Position numbers and translations under genes: made by a program
Notes under the pieces: generated by a model
The model's database searches: none
Seen by the model: only the letters and a program-made list of their open reading frames with translations
What the model was told of the DNA's origin: nothing
Assembly: GCA_031273445.1 (NCBI GenBank)
Contig: JAISRV010000373.1
Span: 1 to 5,989, forward strand
Source: Candidatus Adiutrix sp.
GTDB taxonomy: Bacteria > Desulfobacterota > Desulfarculia > Adiutricales > Adiutricaceae
DNA length: 5,989 bases
Reading direction: 5' to 3'
Shown here: one piece after another, positions 1 through 5,989 of the stretch
Position numbering within the stretch: the stretch's first letter is position 1
How the letters are laid out: the number at the start of each line of letters is the position of its first letter

Positions 1-1365
1 CCGACGGAAGACACGCCCATCGACTACGTCACCAACGGCGTCCACGTCTCTTCCTGGGCTTCGCGGGAAATCGCCCGCCTCTATGACCGCTACCTGTCGG
101 CCGACTGGAATGAGGACAAAGACCCGGCCCACATCTGGCAGCAGGTCAAACAGATTCCCCTGTCGGAATTGTGGCGAGCCCATGAAAACTGCCGCACCCG
201 CCTCATCGCCTACGCCCGGCGCGCGCTGTTCAAGCAGTTCAAAGCCCAGGGGGCCAATAACGAAACGCTTCAGCGGGCGATGGAAGTTTTGAGCCCCGAC
301 GTTTTGACCATCGGCTTCGCCCGCCGCTTCGCCACCTATAAAAGGGCCACGCTTCTGTTCAGAGACCCCTCCCGACTGGACAAGATTCTGAACAACCCCA
401 TTCGGCCGGTGCAGATCATCATCGCCGGCAAAGCCCACCCCCAGGACAACGAGGGCAAGGCATTCATCAAGGACATCATCCATATGGCCAGGGAGCCGCG
501 TTTCCAGAACAAGATCGTTTTTCTGGAGGACTATAACATGCACAAGGGCAGCCTCCTGGTTTCCGGCTGCGACGTCTGGCTCAACAACCCCCGCCGCCCG
601 CTGGAAGCCTGCGGCACCAGCGGCATGAAAGCCCTGGCCAACGGCGTTTTGAACCTTTCGGTGCTTGACGGCTGGTGGGACGAAGGCTATGCCCCGCAGT
701 ACGGCTGGGCCATCGGCCATGGCGAGGAAGATTCCAACCATGAGCTGCAGGACGAAACTGAATCCAAGGCTCTCTACAACCTTCTGGAAAAGCAGGTGGC
801 CCCGCTGTTTTACCAGCGCACCACCGACAATGTCCCGGTGTTGTGGTGCGAGATGATGCGCGCCTCCATCAGGGATCTGATGCCCCGTTTCAGCGCCCAC
901 CGGATGGTCATGGACTATTACGAACGCTTTTACAAGCCGTCGTCCGATCGTTACGAAAGGCTTTCGGCCGACTCTTTTTCCGCCGCCAACGCCCAGGCCG
1001 ACTGGCGCCGGAAGCTCATGACCTGCTGGAACGAATTGGCCATTACCGCCGTCAGCAGCGACGCCGACGTTTCCGACAAGAAGGTCGGCGACGAGACCGG
1101 CTTCATCGCCAAAGTCAAACTGGGTTCGCTGTCTCCGGACGACGTGACGGTGGAGGCTTATTACGGCCGCCTTGATCACATGGGCGAATTCATCAACCGC
1201 GCTACCCTGACTCTTGAGCCCTGCGAAGACCTCGGCGGCGTTTGGCTCTATAAAGGGACGCTGGCTCTTAAAGAAACCGGCAAATTCGGCTATACCGTGC
1301 GCGTCACCCCCAGCCAGAAACGCCTGGCCAATCCCTTCGTTCTGGGCCTGGTCTCCTGGGCCTGA
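1..1365 (+). CDS. glgP: Alpha-glucan (glycogen/maltodextrin) phosphorylase, 5'-truncated by the window edge
   Basis: Predicted cytosolic PLP-dependent enzyme that releases glucose-1-phosphate from alpha-1,4-glucans using phosphate (GT35, GT-B fold). The frame is open from base 1 and 454 residues are visible; roughly the N-terminal 250-400 residues are missing, judging from the usual family length, so the true start is outside the window. Seen in order: TNGVHVSSW near the fragment start, TIGFARRFATYKRA (bases 286-345), IAGKAHPQD (about 421-450), VFLEDYNMHKGSLLVSG (about 520-575), then EACGTSGMK followed by NGVLNLSVLDGWWDEGY. The lysine of GTSGMK (codon 628-630) is the expected PLP Schiff-base residue. 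These spellings fit the alpha-glucan family phosphorylase subgroup, not the E. coli GlgP/MalP type. The last 110 or so residues form the extra C-terminal segment of this subgroup (SPDDVTVEAYYGRLD, ending LANPFVLGLVSWA), so the 3' end is intact. Exact substrate (glycogen or maltodextrin) cannot be told. The symbol is by family. Confidence 0.94.
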   Translation, partial: PTEDTPIDYVTNGVHVSSWASREIARLYDRYLSADWNEDKDPAHIWQQVKQIPLSELWRAHENCRTRLIAYARRALFKQFKAQGANNETLQRAMEVLSPDVLTIGFARRFATYKRATLLFRDPSRLDKILNNPIRPVQIIIAGKAHPQDNEGKAFIKDIIHMAREPRFQNKIVFLEDYNMHKGSLLVSGCDVWLNNPRRPLEACGTSGMKALANGVLNLSVLDGWWDEGYAPQYGWAIGHGEEDSNHELQDETESKALYNLLEKQVAPLFYQRTTDNVPVLWCEMMRASIRDLMPRFSAHRMVMDYYERFYKPSSDRYERLSADSFSAANAQADWRRKLMTCWNELAITAVSSDADVSDKKVGDETGFIAKVKLGSLSPDDVTVEAYYGRLDHMGEFINRATLTLEPCEDLGGVWLYKGTLALKETGKFGYTVRVTPSQKRLANPFVLGLVSWA

Positions 1366-1394
1366 CCAAGGCGGAGCCCTGACCCTGGGGGCGT

Positions 1395-1400
1395 AAGGAG
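1395..1400 (+). promoter_or_regulatory. Ribosome binding site of the hybrid kinase gene
   Basis: AAGGAG is a strong Shine-Dalgarno match. It lies 3 bases before the ATG at 1404 and 12 bases before the in-frame ATG at 1413. Neither spacing is ideal, so the start is uncertain by three residues. I chose 1404 as the more upstream option; the choice does not affect any domain. Confidence 0.7.
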
Positions 1401-1403
1401 AAT

Positions 1404-4400
1404 ATGGCTTTCATGGCGAATCGCTTGCGCGTCTGTAAACCAGCCAAATATAAGACTGTTTTTTTATATGCCTTTCCCCTCGCCCTGCTCTGGACTATGG
1501 CGGTGGGCCTTTCGTTGTGGCTGGGCATAGAAAAAGACCGCGGCAACGCGGCCGAACTGGCCCGGCTTCAGGGCCGGGCCGCTCTTGAGCGGGATACCCT
1601 GTACCTTTTATGGCATATCAAGGCGGGCGGCCTCTATGTTTCCGCCTCCGACGATATGCCCCCCAGTCCCTATCCCGGAGAAACTCCCTGGCTGGATCAG
1701 GATATCGTGACTCCGGGCGGCGTGCGCCTGACCAAGTTCAATCCGGCTCGCCTGCTCTACGCGGTCAGCCGTATGGCGCCTTCGGAAACCGGCATCGTCG
1801 CCCGCATTACCAGCCTGGACCCGATCAATCCGGTCAACCTCCCCGACCCCTGGGAAGAGGCGGCCCTGATGGCCATAGAGGAAAGCGGCCTGGATGAAGT
1901 TTCCGAAATAACGAAGTTCAGGGGCAGGGACTACATGCGCATCATGCAGCCTCTGGCCGCCCTTAAAGGCTGCCTGGACTGTCATAAGGTTTACGGCGAT
2001 TCCATGGGTTCGATGCGCGGGGGCCTTTCGGCGGCCGTGCCGATGGCCCCGATTCTCGCCTCCACCGCTTCCTCCATCCGCATGTTGATTCTTTCCCACG
2101 CCAGCCTGTATTTGATCGGCGTCATCGTCCTGTTTATGGGCGCGAGCCGGATGGCCACGCGGGACAGCCAACGCGACCAGGCTGTGGAAAGCCTCCGGGA
2201 GTTGACGACCGAGCTGGAAGAAAGGGTGGCCGCGCGCACCGCGAATTTGCGCCGGAGCAAGATGGAGCTGCAATCCTTCATGGATCATACCGCCGCCGGG
2301 GTTTACCTGGCCGACCTCAACGGCAACCTGACCATGGTCAATCCCCGCTTCGCGAACATCATGGGCGTTCCGCCGGGCGACCTGATGGGCACTTCCGGCT
2401 TTGACCGGACGCCCGAGGCCACCGCCGCGGCCATCAAGCAGGCGGAGGAGACCGTCTGTCGCAAAGTGAGGCCTGTTGAAATCAGCGACCTGTTCTGGAG
2501 CGATAATGAAAAAGGGCCGGTTTACAGTCTCTCGGCTTTCCCCATTTTGAACCCCCAGGGCCAACTCGAAGGCCTCGGCGGTTTCATCATCGACGTCACC
2601 GAGCGCTATTTTATGGAAAAAGAGCTCATTAAAGCCCGCGACGCGGCCGAACACGCCAGCCGGGCCAAGAGCGATTTTCTGGCCAACATCAGCCATGAGG
2701 TGCGCACCCCCCTGAACGGGGTCATCGGCATGACCGATATGCTGCTGAAAACCGATTTAAGCCCCGATCAGGCCTCAATGGCGGCCACCATTAAAACGGC
2801 CGGCGATTCTCTATTGCGCGTCTTGAACGATATTCTGGACATCTCCAAGATCGAAGCCGGCAAGATGGTCATTGACGCCTCGCCCTTTTCCCTGCGCGAC
2901 GTCATCTTTGACGCGGTCAAAGGCCTGGCCCCGATCGCCTATAAAAAGGCTCTGGAAATCACCGTCAACATCGCCCCCAAAATGCCGGACGCCTTTAGCG
3001 GCGATTATGTGCGCATACGCCAGATTCTGCTCAACCTCGTTTCTAACGCCATTAAATTCACCGAAAAGGGCGAAATTTCGGTCAGCGTGCGCATGCTGGA
3101 GCGTGAGGGCGACCAGGCCGTCATACGTATTTCCGTGGCCGATACCGGCATCGGCATCCCCGAGAAAAAACAGAAGATCATTTTTGAAGCCTTTGAACAG
3201 GCCGACACCTCCACCACCCGCGAATACGGCGGCACCGGCCTGGGCCTGGCTATCTGCTATCGCCTGGCCGCGCTGATGGGGTCGCAGTTGCGCCTGGAGT
3301 CTGAGGAGGGTTTCGGCTCGGTCTTCTGGCTCGACCTGACGTTGCCGGTTCTGCCGGAGGATGACAGCTCTAAGCCGTCCGTCGATCTTAAACAACTTGA
3401 AAGAGTGCCCGTGCTTTTCGTCGACGACAGCGACACCAACCGCGTCATCGGCCTGGAACAACTTGACGGCTGGCACATGGCCGCCTTTGAAGCCGCCAGC
3501 GTCGATCAGGCCATGCGTGTGCTGAAATCCGCCGCCTATGCCGGGCGGCCTTTCCGGCTGGTGCTCTCCGATTATCAGATGCCGGACAAGAACGGAGTCG
3601 AATTCATCAATCTTATAAGGCGGGACCCTATTTTGGCCGACCTGCCGGTGATTCTGATGTCGTCCAGCGATGATTTTTTTGAAACCGTCAAGCAAGATCC
3701 GTTGGCGACGACTTTGTTCAAGCCCGTGCGCCCGGACGATCTGCTGCGCGCCATCGTCGCCTGTCTCGGCATATGGGAGCGTTTCGACGCCGACGACATC
3801 ATCGCCAGAGATGACGCCGCCAAAGAAGCGATCACGGGGCTGAAGGTGCTTTTGGCCGAAGACATGGAAATAAACCGGATGGTGGCCACGCGCATAATGG
3901 AAAGCCTGGGGCACCAGGTCGCGCTGGCGGTCAACGGCCGCGAGGCGGTGGAGGCCGTCGAACGGGAGGATTTCGACCTCGTCTTTATGGACATACAGAT
4001 GCCTATTCTTGACGGCACGGCGGCCACGGCCCTGATCAGGGAAAGAGAAGAAAAAGAAGGGCGGCGGCATGTGCCCATGGTGGCCATGACCGCCCACGCG
4101 CTCAAGGGCGACCGCGACAAATACCTGGCCGCCGGGCTGGACGGCTATTTGACCAAACCCATCACTTCCGACTCGGTGATCGAAGTGATAACCGAGATGT
4201 CCAAACGCTTCGACCTCAAGGGGGCGACCCGGGGGCGGGAAGAGCGGGCCGCTGAAAAAGACGCGCCCGAGGCGACGGCGGCCGCGGCCGCCCCGTCTGT
4301 TTTGGACCTTGAGATTATGGCCAAATCTCTGGGCCGCGATCAGACCCTGATAAGCAAGAGCATGGAATTATACCTGCGCGACGCCCCCGGACTGATCGGC

Positions 4401-4676
4401 GAAATAAGGGCGGCCCTGGCCAGGGCCGACGCGCCGGCGGCGGCCGCGAGCGCCCACGCTTTAAAAGGCATCAGCTCATATTACACTCGCGGCGGCGTTT
4501 TTGCTCTGGCCGTGGAGCTGGATAAAGCCGCCCGCGCCTCCGCCATGCCCGACGACCTGGCCGCGCTGGAGGCCCTGACGGATGAACTGGAGAAAGCCTT
4601 AAATGAAATGATTGAAGCCATGCTCAAGTGGCTGGGCGATGACGGCGCCTGGGCGGAAGGGTTGCCGTCGGCCTGA
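1404..4676 (+). CDS. Haem-c-sensing hybrid histidine kinase (Tll0287-like/DUF3365 - PAS - HisKA - HATPase - REC - REC - HPt)
   Basis: Predicted inner-membrane sensor kinase of 1090 residues. TM1 is about 18-40 and TM2 about 227-247; between them lies an extracytoplasmic Tll0287-like (DUF3365) domain with family landmarks GGLYV (75-79), ITSLDPINP (135-143), the haem-c motif CLDCH (C190, C193, H194) and [10 protein letters not shown] (205-214). A coiled coil (about 252-290) leads to a PAS domain (about 288-400). HisKA carries H431 in [10 protein letters not shown]. HATPase shows the N box ([12 protein letters not shown]544/N548), G1 (DTGIGI, D580) and G2 (GGTGLGL, 609-615). Receiver 1 (about 668-785) has D674/D675, D723, S753 and K773; receiver 2 (about 812-930) has E819/D820, D863, T896 and K918. 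After an Ala-rich linker (about 954-963) comes HPt with H1018 in AHALKG. All phosphotransfer residues are present, so a full His-Asp-His relay is expected, most simply delivered to the downstream HD-GYP regulator. RpfC-like in output, but with a different sensor. Haem binding and the signal are inferred. Confidence 0.96.
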   Translation: MAFMANRLRVCKPAKYKTVFLYAFPLALLWTMAVGLSLWLGIEKDRGNAAELARLQGRAALERDTLYLLWHIKAGGLYVSASDDMPPSPYPGETPWLDQDIVTPGGVRLTKFNPARLLYAVSRMAPSETGIVARITSLDPINPVNLPDPWEEAALMAIEESGLDEVSEITKFRGRDYMRIMQPLAALKGCLDCHKVYGDSMGSMRGGLSAAVPMAPILASTASSIRMLILSHASLYLIGVIVLFMGASRMATRDSQRDQAVESLRELTTELEERVAARTANLRRSKMELQSFMDHTAAGVYLADLNGNLTMVNPRFANIMGVPPGDLMGTSGFDRTPEATAAAIKQAEETVCRKVRPVEISDLFWSDNEKGPVYSLSAFPILNPQGQLEGLGGFIIDVTERYFMEKELIKARDAAEHASRAKSDFLANISHEVRTPLNGVIGMTDMLLKTDLSPDQASMAATIKTAGDSLLRVLNDILDISKIEAGKMVIDASPFSLRDVIFDAVKGLAPIAYKKALEITVNIAPKMPDAFSGDYVRIRQILLNLVSNAIKFTEKGEISVSVRMLEREGDQAVIRISVADTGIGIPEKKQKIIFEAFEQADTSTTREYGGTGLGLAICYRLAALMGSQLRLESEEGFGSVFWLDLTLPVLPEDDSSKPSVDLKQLERVPVLFVDDSDTNRVIGLEQLDGWHMAAFEAASVDQAMRVLKSAAYAGRPFRLVLSDYQMPDKNGVEFINLIRRDPILADLPVILMSSSDDFFETVKQDPLATTLFKPVRPDDLLRAIVACLGIWERFDADDIIARDDAAKEAITGLKVLLAEDMEINRMVATRIMESLGHQVALAVNGREAVEAVEREDFDLVFMDIQMPILDGTAATALIREREEKEGRRHVPMVAMTAHALKGDRDKYLAAGLDGYLTKPITSDSVIEVITEMSKRFDLKGATRGREERAAEKDAPEATAAAAAPSVLDLEIMAKSLGRDQTLISKSMELYLRDAPGLIGEIRAALARADAPAAAASAHALKGISSYYTRGGVFALAVELDKAARASAMPDDLAALEALTDELEKALNEMIEAMLKWLGDDGAWAEGLPSA

Positions 4677-4754
4677 AAGAGTTTAATTCAATAACCATAA
4701 GTCAAGGCGGCCGGGCCGGCCTGGAGGCCTCGTTGAAATGAAGGGCGGAGTTGT
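4677..4754 (+). other. 78-base gap between kinase and HD-GYP genes
   Basis: It contains a GC-rich stretch with the palindrome GGCCGGCC (4714-4721) and an AGGCCT palindrome (4725-4730), but no GC stem followed by a T-run, so I see no intrinsic terminator. No convincing -35/-10 pair is visible. The likely reading is that the two genes share a transcript; a separate weak or alternative-sigma promoter cannot be excluded. Confidence 0.5.
4745..4750 (+). promoter_or_regulatory. Ribosome binding site of the HD-GYP regulator gene
   Basis: GCGGAG, with its GGAG core at 4747-4750, lies 4 bases before the ATG at 4755. It supports that start, which also places the receiver's first strand (MNILIAED) at the very N-terminus, as expected for a response regulator. 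Confidence 0.65.
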
Positions 4755-5840
4755 ATGAACATACTGATAGCCGAAGACCAGCAGGTCGCTCGACTCGTTC
4801 TCATGACTCACCTCAGCAATTGGGGCCATAAGGTCATAGAGGTCGCGGACGGCGTTGAAGCCCTTAATTATATGACGGCCGGCGGCGGCATGGATGTCGA
4901 CATGCTGATAACCGACTGGAGCATGCCCCACATGGACGGCCTTGAGCTGGCCCATCGCGTTCGCAGCCTCACCGCCCGTTCCCGCTATATTTACATTATG
5001 CTTCTGACCGGCCGCGGCGATTTGGACGACCGCATCCAGGGCTTTACGGAGGGCGGGGTCGATGATTACATCGTCAAGCCTTTTGAGGTAGTCGAGCTGA
5101 TGCAGCGCATCCGTGTGGCCGACCGCATCGTCGCCAGCGAACGCAAACTCCGGGCTTACAACCAGGATCTGGAAAGTCTGGTCCGCTGGCAGACGGAGGC
5201 CATCCGCCGGACTCAGGGCGAAATCGTCAGCCGGCTCTTCAACGCGCTGGAGGTGCGCGACCAGGAGACGGGCGGGCATGTGCAGCGCATCGGCTACATC
5301 AGCTCCCGCCTGGGCCGCCTCCTGGGTTGGGATGAAAACGCCGTCAACACCATCTCGGCCGCCGCGCCTCTGCACGACATCGGCAAGATCGGCGTCACCG
5401 ACGAGGTTTTGAAAAAGCCGGGCCGGCTGACCCCGGAAGAGTTCAAGATAATCCAGGAACACACGATCATCGGCGCGCGCATTTTGGCCGGCTCCCAGGA
5501 TTTCGTCATCAATACGGCCGAATACCTGGCGCTGAGGCATCATGAAAACTGGGACGGGTCAGGCTACCCTGGCGGTTTGTCCGGCGAGGGCATTCCTGTG
5601 GAAGCCCGGGTGGTGGCTATTGTCGACGTCTACGACGCGCTCATGGCCGACCGCATCTATCGCAAAGGCCTGCCTGAGCCGGAAGTGTTGGATTTCATCA
5701 GAAAAGAGTCCGGCCGCAAGTTCGACCCGGAAATCACAGGCGTTTTTCTCGAACACATCAGCGACATCAGGCGAGGCTATCAGACCTTGGAAAACGATCT
5801 GCCCTACGCCGTGGATCCTATTAAGGACGAGACGCCTTAA
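4755..5840 (+). CDS. Receiver + HD-GYP response regulator, predicted cyclic-di-GMP phosphodiesterase (RpfG-like)
   Basis: Predicted cytosolic protein of 361 residues that hydrolyses cyclic-di-GMP when its receiver is phosphorylated. The receiver (about 1-122) has the acidic pair E7/D8, phospho-acceptor D54 in ITDWSMPHMDG, T85 and K108 in VKPF. A helical linker (about 125-160) joins it to the HD-GYP domain (about 155-345). The catalytic set is complete: H175, H207-D208 in HDIGK with K211, H236, H262-H263, the signature HHENWDGSGYP (262-272) and D291 in DVYDAL. No expected metal ligand is missing, so it should be an active phosphodiesterase rather than a degenerate binding protein. It directly follows a hybrid kinase ending in HPt, the same functional partnership as RpfC-RpfG, which makes it the most likely phosphate acceptor. 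The last 26 or so residues (LENDLPYAVDPIKDETP end) fall outside the domain, and the last codons overlap a tandem duplication that continues past the stop. I leave the symbol blank because RpfG orthology is not shown. Confidence 0.96.
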   Translation: MNILIAEDQQVARLVLMTHLSNWGHKVIEVADGVEALNYMTAGGGMDVDMLITDWSMPHMDGLELAHRVRSLTARSRYIYIMLLTGRGDLDDRIQGFTEGGVDDYIVKPFEVVELMQRIRVADRIVASERKLRAYNQDLESLVRWQTEAIRRTQGEIVSRLFNALEVRDQETGGHVQRIGYISSRLGRLLGWDENAVNTISAAAPLHDIGKIGVTDEVLKKPGRLTPEEFKIIQEHTIIGARILAGSQDFVINTAEYLALRHHENWDGSGYPGGLSGEGIPVEARVVAIVDVYDALMADRIYRKGLPEPEVLDFIRKESGRKFDPEITGVFLEHISDIRRGYQTLENDLPYAVDPIKDETP

Positions 5841-5857
5841 GGGCTTGGCGTGGCTGA
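5821..5857 (+). repeat. Imperfect tandem repeat, copy 1 (spans the HD-GYP stop codon)
   Basis: 37-base unit that begins TTAAGGACGAG and ends TGGCGTGGCTGA. It covers the last six sense codons or so and the TAA stop of the HD-GYP gene. The first 11 and last 12 bases are identical to copy 2, which starts exactly 40 bases later; the middle has diverged. Confidence 0.8.
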
Positions 5858-5860
5858 CTT

Positions 5861-5898
5861 TTAAGGACGAGGCGCTTTTGGGGGGGTGGCGTGGCTGA
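5861..5898 (+). repeat. Imperfect tandem repeat, copy 2 (non-coding)
   Basis: 38-base unit with the same 11-base start and 12-base end as copy 1. Its middle differs by several substitutions and one extra base and contains a run of seven G (5880-5886). It lies after the stop codon. Read in the same phase relative to the repeat it would encode KDEALLGGWRG then a stop, against KDETP in copy 1, so copy 2 looks like a decayed duplicate of the gene's end. Confidence 0.75.
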
Positions 5899-5903
5899 GC
5901 GTA

Positions 5904-5933
5904 GCCAGGCAAAAAATGTGATTTTTGCCTGGC
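5904..5933. repeat. Perfect 12-bp inverted repeat with a 6-base loop
   Basis: Arms GCCAGGCAAAAA (5904-5915) and TTTTTGCCTGGC (5922-5933) are exact reverse complements around ATGTGA. It lies 63 bases after the HD-GYP stop and is the only strong stem-loop behind the operon, so it may end or protect the transcript. It is not a standard intrinsic terminator: the T-run is inside the 3' arm next to the loop, with GC pairs at the base, and no T-run follows the stem. A protein-binding palindrome or a repeat-element end are alternatives. Confidence 0.75.
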
Positions 5934-5989
5934 GTGTCGCGTTGTCGGCCTCTCAACCGGTCGCTTCGCTCCGTCGGCCCTATCGGGCC

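Larger units (their letters stand above)
5841..5989. other. Gene-free 3' region
   Basis: No plausible gene start or coding frame is visible on either strand in these 149 bases. Apart from the tandem copy and the inverted repeat, the tail from about 5934 has GTCGGCC twice (5944-5950 and 5973-5979), a doubled TCGCT (5961-5970), and GGCCC/GGGCC arms around TATC at the window edge (5976-5989). The last could be the start of a longer stem cut off by the window. Confidence 0.5.

Noticed and set aside
1608..4097. Long minus-strand open frames (1608-2696, 362 codons; 2811-4097, 428 codons)
   Set aside because: They lie wholly opposite the kinase gene, whose domains are clear throughout. The translations show no recognisable domain and are typical antisense frames of GC-rich coding DNA.
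4266..4300. Low-complexity GCG/GCC stretch as a microsatellite
   Set aside because: It encodes the Ala-rich linker between receiver 2 and HPt; the codons are mixed and such linkers are common in hybrid kinases.
4705..4730. Terminator or operator in the kinase/HD-GYP gap (AGGC...GCCT with GGCCGGCC)
   Set aside because: The pairing does not extend into a continuous stem and no T-run follows; such palindromes are common in GC-rich DNA.
4683..5543. Minus-strand open frame of 286 codons opposite the HD-GYP gene
   Set aside because: It is antisense to a gene with a complete catalytic motif set, and its product resembles no family I know.
5559..5912. Minus-strand open frame running into the 3' non-coding region
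   Set aside because: It needs a TTG start inside the 12-bp inverted repeat, has no convincing RBS, and is mostly antisense to the HD-GYP gene.
5914..5924. CRP-like site (TGTGA within an A/T context)
   Set aside because: Only one half-site is present, in the loop of the inverted repeat, and no TCACA partner lies at the right spacing on the + strand.
5904..5933. Standard Rho-independent terminator
   Set aside because: No T-run follows the stem; the T-run is part of the 3' arm near the loop. I list it only as an inverted repeat.

Overview
The window reads as about 6 kb of GC-rich bacterial chromosome with three genes, all on the + strand and closely spaced. The encoded proteins look most like those of anaerobic Deltaproteobacteria (Desulfobacterota): an alpha-glucan phosphorylase of the short-motif bacterial type, a haem-c-binding hybrid histidine kinase, and an HD-GYP response regulator. 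This taxonomic guess rests on protein style only and is moderate to low confidence.

Layout. Positions 1-1365 hold the 3' part of an alpha-glucan phosphorylase gene (glgP type) whose start lies upstream of the window. After 38 bases with no visible terminator, 1404-4676 encodes a 1090-residue membrane-bound hybrid sensor kinase. Its order is TM, extracytoplasmic Tll0287-like/DUF3365 domain with a CxxCH haem-c motif, TM, coiled coil, PAS, HisKA, HATPase, receiver 1, receiver 2, HPt. After 78 bases, 4755-5840 encodes a 361-residue receiver + HD-GYP protein, a predicted cyclic-di-GMP phosphodiesterase. The last 149 bases hold no gene. They carry a 40-bp-period imperfect tandem duplication that starts inside the HD-GYP gene, a perfect 12-bp inverted repeat, and a GC-rich tail with a small hairpin at the window edge.

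How the genes may work together. The kinase and HD-GYP regulator have the same logic as the RpfC/RpfG pair: a multi-step phosphorelay (His431 to a receiver Asp, then HPt His1018) could pass phosphate to Asp54 of the regulator and so tune cyclic-di-GMP breakdown. Here the input would be a periplasmic c-type haem, so the likely signal is redox state or a diatomic gas, rather than the fatty-acid signal of RpfC. The phosphorylase is metabolic (storage glucan breakdown); its link to the signalling pair is only positional.

The main points of interest are the haem-to-cyclic-di-GMP circuit, the lack of a cysteine that could act as the second haem ligand, and the unexplained repeat structures behind the last gene.
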